This document shows positions 44,987-54,800 of a DNA stretch of 63,642 bases, piece by piece. Position 1 is the stretch's first letter. Every line of letters begins with the position of its first letter. The stretch comes from Deltaproteobacteria bacterium (lineage in GTDB: Bacteria; Myxococcota; JADLHZ01): positions 1 through 63,642 of the forward strand of contig JADLHZ010000068.1 of NCBI GenBank assembly GCA_020848545.1, written 5' to 3'. Below the pieces are notes generated by a model. The model worked only from the letters and a program-made list of their open reading frames with translations. It was not told where the DNA came from and searched no databases. The position numbers were made by a program, and so were the translations under genes.

Positions 44987-46182
44987 CAGAGCTTGACCTT
45001 GAAGCGCATGCCCGCGACGACGGCAAGAGGCCCGTCGCCGCCGGCGTTGATGATCACCTGAAAGTCCGGCTGCACGCTGAAGAACTTCGTCAGGCGCGCC
45101 TTGTAGAAAAACTCGAGCGCGTACTCGTTGCCGGGATCCGGCAAGCCCGCGAGCGGCTGCGTGTAGCGCACGACCTGCCAGCCCATGCCTACCGTGTCGT
45201 CATGCGCCCACGGCAGGTCGTGCTTGGCGATGCCAAGCCCCACGTACAGAAACGGATCTTGGCGCTCTTGCGGCGTCCATGCACCGCGGACGTTGAGCGT
45301 CCAAGTGCCGAAGTGCTCGTCGTGGATCAAGAACAAACCGCCGGTCGACGTGAACGCGCGTGGCGCAGGGTCGCTCGTCACCTCGGTGAACGATCCGTAC
45401 TGGCCCCACGCGCTGATGCTCGTCGTGCCGCGAAAGCGCCGCGCGTCGTCGAAGACGTGCTTCAAGGTGACGCCGCCGAGCACGACGAACCCAGCGCCGG
45501 GCCTGAACGCCGTGTCGAAGCCGAAGCTCGCGAGCTGCGGCTGACCTTCGTAGATGCCGGCTTTGATCGTCAGCCAGTCGATGGGATCGAGCTGAAAGTA
45601 CGCGCCGAGCCCCTGCGTATAATAGGAGGGCATCGGCACCGTCGGCACCGCGCCGAACGAGTTGTTGATGAAGTTGCCGCCGTAGCGCGGCGTGCCGAAG
45701 TCGCGGTTGCTGTCCTGCTTGCCCAAGCGGAACATGAACACGCCCTTGATCGTCTGCTCGAAGAAGAACTCGCCGAGCTGCACATACTCCGGCCCTTCGA
45801 GGTTCGAGATCAAACTGTAGGCGCCGACGTAGTCCTCGGTGATGCTGCGGCCGTGGTTCGCCTGCGCGAGGACCAAGAACTTCCCGCCAGGCCACAGCTT
45901 CGGCGTCGTGTCGAAGGTGAGCTGCAAGTCGGCGTGGCCCAAGTAGTCGGTGGCCGCGTCACGCGCAGAAGTCTTGCTCAGGTTCGCGAAGACCTCGCCG
46001 ACATAGATCGCGTCAACGGTGAAGCCGGCGTCCTGCAGAAAGGTGCGCGCGCCGCCCCACTCCGTCGTCGCGTGGTCGCCGGCGATCCAGCGCGTGTCCT
46101 TCGGCGCTTCAGGCTCCTCGTCCGCCTCGCCCCCTGCTCCAGCGTCGGCTGCGAGCAACAACAAGATGATCGCCGCGTGCAC
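44986..46182 (-). CDS. OprB-type carbohydrate porin
   Basis: The 398-residue protein starts at GTG 46182 with a short hydrophobic leader (AAIILLLLAADAGA). It then follows the OprB pattern: a start-of-barrel segment DATTEWGGAR-like, LGKQDSNRDF...NFINNSFGA, amphipathic strands with aromatic girdles, and a C-terminal strand ending in MRFKVKL. OprB porins pass sugars across the outer membrane. Its coupling to a LanM-type kinase/dehydratase is unusual and suggests that the partner works on an envelope substrate or that the porin is its target. Confidence 0.75.
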   Translation of the reverse strand: MHAAIILLLLAADAGAGGEADEEPEAPKDTRWIAGDHATTEWGGARTFLQDAGFTVDAIYVGEVFANLSKTSARDAATDYLGHADLQLTFDTTPKLWPGGKFLVLAQANHGRSITEDYVGAYSLISNLEGPEYVQLGEFFFEQTIKGVFMFRLGKQDSNRDFGTPRYGGNFINNSFGAVPTVPMPSYYTQGLGAYFQLDPIDWLTIKAGIYEGQPQLASFGFDTAFRPGAGFVVLGGVTLKHVFDDARRFRGTTSISAWGQYGSFTEVTSDPAPRAFTSTGGLFLIHDEHFGTWTLNVRGAWTPQERQDPFLYVGLGIAKHDLPWAHDDTVGMGWQVVRYTQPLAGLPDPGNEYALEFFYKARLTKFFSVQPDFQVIINAGGDGPLAVVAGMRFKVKL

Positions 46183-46245
46183 GCCCGATCACTTAGCGCG
46201 AACTGCAAAGTTTACACGAAAATGTGCGCGGGGTACTCAGCGGGG

Positions 46246-46989
46246 ATGTCCTTCCTCAACAAAGCCGGCGGCGTCGTGACGGCCGTCGTCAAGCACGTGC
46301 CGATGCGCGGCGTTCTCTGGGCGATCATCGGCTTCGTCGTCGGCGTCGTCTGCGTCATCATCTCCTTCGGCCTCGGCCTGCTCGTCATGGAGCGCGGAGC
46401 GATGATCCTCGGCTACCTCTTGGCGATCCCGTTCGCGATCCCGGTGATCGGCGGCGCGCTCTTCGGCATGCACGGCTTGCACCGCGGCGCCGCGCGGGCC
46501 GCGCTCGAGATCGAGAAGCAATTCGGCCTCGTCAAGTACGTCACCGATCGTGTGATGGGCACGCTCATCTCCGTGCTCGGCGGCCCAGTCAGCAACTTGC
46601 CGCTGCAGCAGCTCGAAGAGAAGCTGAAGGCGGCGACGAACACGGTGCTGAAGACCGACGACGAAGGCAAGGGCCTCGCCGCGTGGGTGGTGAAGCGCGC
46701 GAAGAAGAAGATCACGACGAAGGTCGAGACGTTCTTGCTCGCCGAGTACCGCGCCGAGCAGCAAAAGGACGGCAGCGGCGGCGGCGTGTCGCTCGAGAAA
46801 GTCGCGGAGCGCGTGAACGAGAAGGTGTCGGGCAACATCGCCGGCTTCGTGATGTCGCCGCTGAACAAGCAGCTCGCGGTGTTCATGACGTTGTACGTGC
46901 TCTTCGCCGCGGGCTGGTGGTTCTGGCTGTTCTTGCTCCTGAGCGCGCTCGGGAAGGTCGCGGGCGGGGGCGCGTCGCAGCCGGTGTAG
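46246..46989 (+). CDS. Membrane protein of unknown function
   Basis: The 247-residue protein has two or three N-terminal membrane helices (LWAIIGFVVGVVCVIISFGLG and MILGYLLAIPFAIPVIGGA), a soluble helical middle rich in Lys and Glu, and a C-terminal helix (MTLYVLFAAGWWFWLFLLL). No family is recognised. ATG 46246 is preferred over ATG 46222 because the extra residues are atypical. It diverges from the porin gene. Its 3' end runs straight into the long hexamer hairpin at 46996. Confidence 0.65.
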   Translation: MSFLNKAGGVVTAVVKHVPMRGVLWAIIGFVVGVVCVIISFGLGLLVMERGAMILGYLLAIPFAIPVIGGALFGMHGLHRGAARAALEIEKQFGLVKYVTDRVMGTLISVLGGPVSNLPLQQLEEKLKAATNTVLKTDDEGKGLAAWVVKRAKKKITTKVETFLLAEYRAEQQKDGSGGGVSLEKVAERVNEKVSGNIAGFVMSPLNKQLAVFMTLYVLFAAGWWFWLFLLLSALGKVAGGGASQPV

Positions 46990-46995
46990 TGGCGC

Positions 46996-47124
46996 GATGG
47001 CGATGGCGATGGCGATGGCGATGGCGATGGCGATGGCGATGGCGATGGGCGGTCGGGACCATCCCCATCGCTATTTCCATCACCATCACCATTACTATCG
47101 CTATTTCCATCGCCATCGCCATCA
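46996..47124. repeat. Hexamer repeats forming a long imperfect hairpin
   Basis: Nearly nine GATGGC units (46996-47048) are followed, after a 10-base gap, by eleven hexamers of the complementary type CCATCG/CCATCA/CTATTT (47059-47124). The first arm is near-perfect and the second degenerate. The two arms can pair over 50 bases or more. It sits 6 bases after a stop codon at a convergent junction and may act as a bidirectional terminator. The rest of the gap to 47229 has no recognisable feature. Confidence 0.85.
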
Positions 47125-47228
47125 CGCCTTATCCGGTGCGATCGGAAGCGTCGCGAGGCCGTGCCAGCAAACTACCGCTGGCACTAGCCTCGCACGCTGA
47201 CGGTGTCGTCGTAGACGATCAAGCAGCG

Positions 47229-47951
47229 TCACGTGCACGACGCGTGAGTCATCATCCACCTCCGAAGGCGGGGCACTTGCTCCTCGCTCTCGATACGCCC
47301 GCGTTTTCCGTAACGAACGCTCGCGGAAACCTCGGCACCGGCCCCGCCATTCGCTACGTTTCGCGCGAAGCCGACGCGAGCGAGTGTGTGATCGTCGTAC
47401 TTCGGCTTGAACACCGTGCCGTCGGCGAGCGCGATCTCCCCGACGCGCCCCAAGTGATCATAGTGCACGTCCGCGAGCAGCGGCGTTGGGTTCGCGGCGC
47501 TTCCGTAGCGGAGCTTGTCGCGATCGCTCGCGCCGGCGTGCACCATGACCTGACGCACACGACCGAGGCCGTCGAGGAAAAGGTCGCGGCGCATTCCTTC
47601 GTCGAGGCAGGCCGCCGCGCCGTCCGCCCGCACGATGACTTGCACCGTCTCGGCCATCGGCGATCCGTCGGCGAAGTACTCGAACTTGCTGACGAGCGCG
47701 CGCTCGCCGAGCGTGTTGACGATCGCTTCGTCGAGGCGGCCATCGGCGCTGAAGTTGAACGACTTCGAAAATCCTGGGCCGAGAATATGGCTGAGCTTGC
47801 CGCGGGCGTTCGCCAACGTCGCCGCAGGATTTTGGGCGGTCCCTCCGTCGTAGAAGAACAAGTAGCTATCTCGCCTCGCGCCGTCATCGCCCACGTCGAC
47901 GCGCGCGGTGACGCGACCATGCTGATCGTAGCAAATCCAAATGTGCGTCAT
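47229..47951 (-). pseudogene. Displaced Rhs-core fragment, near-identical to the large Rhs gene
   Basis: This 240-residue frame is an orphan piece of the large Rhs protein. Bases 47275-47910 align without gaps to 50625-51260 (constant offset 3350) with few mismatches. At its start the parent segments 'THIWICYD' and 'HGRV' are joined directly, skipping about 56 residues between two YD motifs, as expected from recombination between YD repeats. At the other end similarity stops after ESEEQ and about 15 unrelated residues lead to a stop. No toxin domain remains. It follows the second immunity-like gene, as displaced Rhs modules do. It could serve as a donor for recombination. Confidence 0.75.
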
Positions 47952-47968
47952 GATTCATTTTAGAGAAC

Positions 47969-48454
47969 CTAATGTTTTTCGCCGGCGACTGGAAAGACAT
48001 TGGCCCTCTTGAAAAACACTCCTTGGTCCGCAGCCAAATCGAGGATCACTTTTGTTCCCGACTTGTTGCTCGTAACAGGCAGTCGGTAGTCCATCTTTTG
48101 GTCACATCGCAGCATGGGAACATCATCCACATTGATGCAAAGATTGCGAAGCACCACGCTCGTCCCATCTGAGGTATGGGTGAGGTCCCAGGATCGCTCA
48201 GTTAACTCTCCGCGCGCGGAGTTGTACCGGTAGATTCCGGGGCCAAGTAGGTCTAGCGTGTCGGTCCGCGCTGTCCGTTTGCTATGGCCTTGATAGTGCC
48301 CGACAAGCTCTGTGCCGGTGAAGTGCTGCGCACTGCCGTCGATGCATCGGCTGGAGTTCAGGGCGATCAGAAACAGGAGGAAACAGAGTCGCGGCGGTCG
48401 CGCCGTCGTAGAAGAAGAAGTAGCTATCTCGGCGCGCGCCGTCTTCACCCACAT
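47969..48454 (-). CDS. Second immunity-like lipoprotein, fused to Rhs remnant
   Basis: This frame (161 residues from ATG 48454) is homologous to the upstream immunity-like lipoprotein. Shared blocks are ELVGHYQG versus ELVGLYQG, TLDLLGPGIY versus TLELLTPERY, a WDLT/WILT strand, an LCINVD/LCLDWA strand, and a VILDL/VSLDV strand. A lipoprotein-like leader (FLLFLIALNSSRC) lies about 25 residues in. The preceding codons are an out-of-frame remnant of Rhs coding sequence, so the original start was probably lost. The gene may therefore be decaying or be expressed with an odd N-terminus. GC content is visibly lower than in the window as a whole. Confidence 0.55.
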   Translation of the reverse strand: MWVKTARAEIATSSSTTARPPRLCFLLFLIALNSSRCIDGSAQHFTGTELVGHYQGHSKRTARTDTLDLLGPGIYRYNSARGELTERSWDLTHTSDGTSVVLRNLCINVDDVPMLRCDQKMDYRLPVTSNKSGTKVILDLAADQGVFFKRANVFPVAGEKH

Positions 48455-48462
48455 CAAGGAGC
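48398..48462 (-). other. Short out-of-frame Rhs remnant
   Basis: About 65 bases match the Rhs segment at 51197-51257 (DVGDDGARRDSYLFFYDG in the parent). The matching frame here reads DVGEDGARRDSYFFFYDG. It lies directly between the stop of the first immunity-like gene and the leader of the second, which marks the scar of a lost Rhs-toxin module. Confidence 0.65.
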
Positions 48463-48465
48463 GCA

Positions 48466-48885
48466 CTACCGCACCTTTACAAAATACAAGCCGACATCGG
48501 ACACGACATCCAGCGAGACTCTGCCACCGCGAGTAAGTACTTGGAGTGACCACGCCCGGTCAGAGGTGTTCTCATCACACCGAGTTGTACCCGGCCCTCT
48601 TGCCCAATCGAGGCATAGACCCTTCAACGTAACGAAAGTTACAGCACCGTCACCAGTACCCGCGCTCGTGAGAATCCATGCGCCTTCGTGGAAAGCCACA
48701 ACACCGCTTTTCGTCGAGCGGTGTACGTATCTTTCGGGGGTGAGAAGCTCGAGGGTGTCATTGGCACCCTCTTTCGTACCTTGGTAAAGTCCCACCAACT
48801 CTGAAGCCGACATCGGCTGAACCCTCTTGTGCTCCTTTGTGCATGTAGGCAACACGCAGATGAGAACTAGCAGAACCTTTTTCAT
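48466..48885 (-). CDS. Probable cognate immunity lipoprotein of the Rhs toxin
   Basis: The 139-residue product has a lipoprotein leader (LICVLPTC) and a small beta-rich body. Its start overlaps the Rhs stop as ATGA (48882-48885), which is the position of immunity genes in Rhs/CT loci. A diverged paralogue lies just downstream. Lipidation would place it in the periplasm or outer membrane, pointing to a toxin acting there or during entry. The immunity role is inferred from position and paralogy only; no family is recognised. Confidence 0.65.
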   Translation of the reverse strand: MKKVLLVLICVLPTCTKEHKRVQPMSASELVGLYQGTKEGANDTLELLTPERYVHRSTKSGVVAFHEGAWILTSAGTGDGAVTFVTLKGLCLDWARGPGTTRCDENTSDRAWSLQVLTRGGRVSLDVVSDVGLYFVKVR

Positions 48886-51800
48886 GGAGGCGCCTCGGTC
48901 GTTGAGTCAGGCAGCGTCTCGAAAAAGATAAACATTTGGAACATGTCCGAGCCGGGTCCCCCGGTGTTGTAATGCGGAAGCTCGTAGTCGTTAGGATGCT
49001 GAGGTGTGGGCGGATCGAAAATTCCGTGACCAAGAGAGGTGACGCTCGTTGGGTTCCACAGCTCGACTCTGACCGACCGCGGCCCAATGGGATAAAACTC
49101 GGCCGTATGCTTTCCGACGAAGAATCGCATAGGATTGGCGAATTGATCCATCATGCTCGTTGGCGCTGGAACTGATCGCGTGTCCCTAACAGGCGAACCA
49201 CCGTTGGTTCGCTGGGCATACATCACATAGGTCTGCCACACGGTTTGATACGCAGGACTTGTTCTCATCTCCGTGGTGACCGGGGAGTTCGGACCATAGA
49301 GAGAGAAGCGCGGATTTAGCCCGGTCGAGAACCGAAAGAGGTTAGATCCCGCCGCGAATGCACTCCTGAGCCAGCTGGTTCCACCGTTCTGAGCGTCGGC
49401 TCTTGCAAGCACCTGATTCAAAGCTGCCACATCTGCCGCCGACCCTGGCGCCGCGCGAGGGGCGCCGCCGACCCCACCAGCGCCACCACCGCCGCCCGGC
49501 GAACCAGGCGCACCTGCCGTCGGCCCAGGCGACGCGGGCGTTGGCGGAGGAGCCGCGCCTGCCGCGGCTTGCACGCTGCGCACGATGCTGTCGATCCCGT
49601 ACCCGAGCGCGACCGCCGTGATCGCCACTGCCGCTACGCCGACGATCACCGCCGCGGCGACGCTTGCCGTGCCACCAGCCAAGATGAGCTCGAGGAACTG
49701 CCCGTTCGGATCGACGAAGTTCGCCGGATCATTCCCCGCGTACGAGAACAAGTTGCAGCCGACGTGATCGCCCAAGCAGAGCTGCGGGGACTCGATGTAG
49801 AGCGTGTCCGGCTGCATGAAGCGGCCGATTGCGGGATCATAGTCACGCACGCCGAGGCGCACGAGTCCGGTGTCGGCATCGCGCGGCTGGCCGATGAAGT
49901 TGCTGACGGCGGAGACATCCGGTTGATCGCCGTCAGTCCGCGCGCCAAACGGCGACGCCAGCGCGCTCGGCCCAGAAGGTGCCGGTGCGCCCACGAGCGT
50001 GCCGCGAACGTCGGTGAACAGCGTCGACAGCTCGCCCTTCGACAGCGTGCCGATGTCGACGCCGGCGATCGCTATGGGCTGCGTGAGCCGATCGCTGTCG
50101 ATGACACGCCCGCCGATGTTCGAGCTCTGCCACACGCCGTCTTTGAGCTTCGCGATTCTCTGGCCGCCTTCGTCGTAGACGAATTCGAAATGGCCGCTGC
50201 CATTGCTCGGCGCTACGCACGTGCCTGCCGCGCGCGTGCCGCAGCGCCACGCGCCGTCCGTGGTTTGGTACTCACACTGCGCGGCATCCGTGCTCGCGCA
50301 GTGCAGTTGCCCGTTGGCACCGTAGAGGTAGTGCACGGTAGCAGCGGTCCCTGCTTTGCGCGTGACGACACGCCCGAGCGCATCCATCGTGTAGTCGATC
50401 GCTTTCGATCCCGATCCGAGCTTCATCGAGCTGCCGCCCGCGGCGAACACGTTCTGCGGCACGTTCGTGTTCGTGCCATCGATCTTCGTGACGTCGCCGC
50501 GCGCCGCATCGAAGTTGTAGCTGAAGCTTTTCTCGAGAGCGGGATCGTCGCTCGTGTCGGTCGCCGTGTCGATGAAGCCTTGCGCGTTGTACTCGTACGC
50601 CCGGCTCACGTGCGCGCCGACGACATCTTGCTCCTCGCTCTCGATGCGTCCACGTTTGCCATAGCGCACCGTCGCCGACACCTCGGCGCCGGCAGCGCCA
50701 TTCGCCACGTTTCGCGCGAAGCCGACGCGCGCGAGCGTGTGGTCGTCGTACTTCGGCTTGAACACCGTGCCGTCGGCGAGCGCGATCTCCCCGACGCGCC
50801 CCAAGTGATCATAGTGCACGTCCGCGAGCAGCGGCGATGGGTTCGCGGCGCTTCCGTAGCGGAGCTTGTCGCGATCGCTCGCGCCGGCGTGCACCATGAC
50901 CTGACGCACACGACCGAGCCCATCGAGGAAGAGGTCGCGGCGCATTCCTTCGTCGAGGCAGGCCGCCGCGCCGTCCGCCGGCACGATGACCTGCACTGTC
51001 TCGGCCATCGGCGATCCGTCGGCGAAGTATTCGAACTTGCTGACGAGCGCGCGCTCGCCGAGCGTGTTGACGATCGCTTCTTCGAGGCGGCCATCGGCGC
51101 TGAAGGTGAACGACTTCGAAAAACCCGGGCCGAGAATGTAGCTGAGCTTGCCGCGGGCGTTCGGCAACGTCGCCGCAGGATTTTGGGCAGTCCTTCCGTC
51201 GTAGAAGAACAAGTAGCTATCTCGCCTCGCGCCGTCATCGCCCACGTCGACGCGCGCAAGGACGCGGCCGTGCTCGTCGTAGTCGAAGATCTGATGCCGG
51301 TGCGCGACGCCGCCGACGCCAAACGATTTCGTTCGCAAGAGCCCCGACATGGGGTCGTAAGTGTAGCTCACGGTCAACCCAAGCGCGGCGGCAGCGACCG
51401 AACACGGATCAGCCGGTAGGTCCGACTGCTTGACGCTAAAGCGAACGATGCTCGCGGGCCGGCTGTGCGAGTCGTAGCAGATCCAGATGTGCGTCTTGTC
51501 ATCTGGAAGCTCGACGTGCGCAAGACGCCCGAACGCGTCCGCGTGGTAGCGGCCGGTGGCTCCGGCCTGGTCTGAAAACGATCGCATCGCTCCGCCAGCG
51601 GACACCGTGGAAGTCGTGGTCAAAAGCGGATCGTCATTCTCCGTCACCGATTGCACGTGGCCGGCCGCCGTCACGTCGTGCTTGAAGCTGACCTTGCCAA
51701 CGACGTCTTCGTGCAGCTGGGCTTCCTCGGACAGAGCCAAGCCAATCGCCGATGCCTGGCTCGTCGCAACCACGCGAGCGCCGTTCTTCAAGTCGGCGAA

Positions 51801-54800
51801 CGCGATCTGCATCGGCGCTGTCGTCACCGTTTGCGGCTGGACATGCCGCGTCGTCATGCCCGGCAGATGCGTCTCGAACGACGAAAACGCCCACCCACCT
51901 TCCACCGCCGAGGCCTGCGCCACCGGGCGACCGCTCGCCGAGTGAAGCGCGATGCCCATCCGCGATGCCCCGGTGGCGGCATCGACCAGCGTCTTCGTCT
52001 TCACCGCGCCGAGCAGATCGGCAGTAGGGTTCTGGTACTCGAGCTCGATGAGCGGCATCGTCGCCGACGAGCGCAATGCGTTGCTCCAGGAGCGAACGAG
52101 CCGTTCTTGGTCGTCGTATGCGAAGCGCCGGTCGACGCCGTTCACCGCGGCCGAGCGCAGCGCGGAGGTGATCGGATCGCGATCACACGCGGAAGCAGAT
52201 GGATCCGCGCTGCACGTCCACTTCGCCGCAACGGTGGCGATGCTCGCGAGCATCGGCTTGTGCTCGGCGTCGTAGGTGTAGCTCGTCGTTCCGCGTCCCG
52301 GCCGGCTCACGCTCAGAACGAGCCCATCACCGTCGTACTCCGTGTGAGACACGTGCAGCTCGTCCGATCCTTCTCCGTCGAAGACGTCGACCAGCTGGCC
52401 GCGTTCATTCCACGCAAAGCGGCTCACGAGCTTCGGCGTCGCCGCGAGCGCCGGATAGCGCGTCACGCGTTTTGGAAAGCAAGCGATCGTCTTCTCGAAT
52501 GCCGGCGGCCGCGCTGGTGCTTGCACGGAAGCACAGCCGGGCCCCGTCACATCGTAGCATGTCTCAGTGATGAGCGACGTGTTGCCGCTGCCTACCAGCC
52601 CCTCAGATCGCGTATGGGTGGATTTCGAGGGGCAAAAATCTTCGAAGTAGCCATTGATGGCGTCGTCCTCGTACACGCTCACCGTCTGCGGTGGGCCGAA
52701 AGTCGGAATCGTGGTCTTTGTCAGCGCGCTCCGGTGTGCGCCTAGACGAAGCATCGGCAGGCCGCGCACTGTTGCCGGCAGGTATGAGAATGTCTCGACC
52801 ACTTCGATCCCTGGTGCCCCCTGGCCGGAGAGCCGGCGAGCCTTCGGAACGAGTGTGTTGAAGTCGCCTTGATCGAAATTGTTCGCGAAGGTGACGATCT
52901 CCTTCGAGAACACAGCCAAGCTGCGCGTGTTCTCGGTCATCGTCACTCGCTGAAACCCGACTGCATGCAAGTCGGCGGGATGCAGCAACGGCTCTTCGAA
53001 CGCATACTGAAAGATGCGCGGCTCTTCGCCGGTCGCCGACGCCACCATCTGGCGCACGACGACCGCACGGCGAGGCACGTTCTCCGCGGGCGGCGCATAC
53101 GTGTAGTCGAAGGAATAGCTCACGCCCTGGCCGTCGTCGGCGGCGATCATGAGCCCGGTGCTCGGGCTGGTGATCGGCAGGTCGAAGACGGACGGCGTTC
53201 CGTCCGCGGCGTCGAACAGAAAGAGCAGATGGTTGCCGCCATCGCCGACGAGGTCTTGCGCGAGCACGTCATCGACGTTTTGGCTCGTGAGCCAAGCGTC
53301 GGTGAGCCCGGAGGCGGTCACCTGGTTGAAGAGCTGCGTATCCTCTTTCACGCCCGCGTTCAGAAACAGCGCCGGCACCAGGGTTGTTTCTGGAAACACG
53401 GCGAGGATATCGGTGAGCCCGTCCTTGTTCGCGTCGAAGAACTGGAGGCGCGCAGTGCCGGTGAGCACGCGGGCCGAAGCTCCGGAGAACGCGATGCGCA
53501 TGCGGGGTACGGGCGGCGCGGGGAACATGCCGCGAGCAGGCTTCGAGTAGTCGACGAAGAACTTTCCACTCCCGATCTCGCGCGACAATACATCGCTGAG
53601 CCCATCGCCGTTGATGTCACCAATCCAAAACAACGGGCTCGCGCCGAGCGAGAGCTTCCGGGAGAAGTTGTTGACCAACGACTTCTGCGGGTCATCGGGA
53701 TCCTCAGGCGGCGGCAGCGGAGCAACGTCGAGCTCCCAAGGCTGGCGATCCACCTCGAACTCAGCACCCAAGCGACGCGAGACGATCACTTCCCTGCGCG
53801 AGGCGAGCACTTCGAGCGCGTGGTCGCCGTCGAAATCGGCAAGCACTGGCCCGAGCGCCATTTCGAAAAACGAGGTCGTCGTATTCTCGGGGGGAACCTG
53901 CGAGAATGCTTCGTACATCGCGTAGAAGTCGTGCTCCAAAACTCCGGTCGGGAAGTGCCGCACACCGAAATACTTCGGCGCAGGGTTGAGCTGTCCCGCC
54001 TGCTGTCCGGCGACAGGCACTGTGCGCCCGAAGCCAGCAAAGAGCATGTGATTCACGCGATCAGGACCAAACGGAACGATGCCCGTGAGAAAGTCGAAGA
54101 CCAGTGGATTGGGCTCCGGCCGCCGCCATGGCAGGCGAGCTTCTTTGAAGGCGGAGAGCGCCGTCGTCGCGCGACTCCGCACGAAGAAGCGATACAGCGG
54201 ATCGATCGAGCCGCGATCCGCCGAGGGTGTCTTCAAGACGAAGTCGACGAGCCCGTCTTGCCCTTCGTCATAATAGATGGCGCCTGGGTCTTGCAGATCG
54301 CGAGGCGGCAACAGTTGCGCCGCTTTGATGCCTTGTCCGCGCAGAAATCCCGTGAGCTCGTTCGACAGCAGCGCGCGCGCGCTCGCGAGCTCTTCGCCAT
54401 GTACGCGGTAGTGATAGCGGATCGGCGGTTGCCGCGCACCGGAGCGAAAGACTTTCGTGACCGATCGCAAGTAGAAGACTGCGGGGTTGGTCGCGTTGTT
54501 GTCGTGCTCGAGCAGGTAGGACCAGCGCGGTTGGTCGGTCGCGTGCGAAAAACAATCGATCGACGTCACGCGGCGGGAGAAGCGCTCCTGGTAGCCGCCG
54601 CGAAACGTGGCGATGGCCGTGTTCGAAGCGGGGTCAGCCGCGCCGTAGTTGATCTTGATCTTGTACGGATGATTCTCGCCGAGCCCGCCGTACTCGACAG
54701 TATCGATGAGGCGGCGGCCGTCGACGACGCGATAGCCCACGTTCATCGTCCGTCCGAGCGCGTCGCGAACGCTTTCGAGCGACCACTCGAAGCGACTCTC

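Noticed and set aside
46996-47124. CRISPR or coding His/Met-rich repeat
   Set aside because: It is a pure hexamer tract with no spacers. The frames through it give only dipeptide repeats with no gene context.
49569-51419. A 616-codon plus-strand frame opposite the Rhs gene
   Set aside because: Arg/Val-rich mirror of the Rhs repeats, with no start signal or domain.
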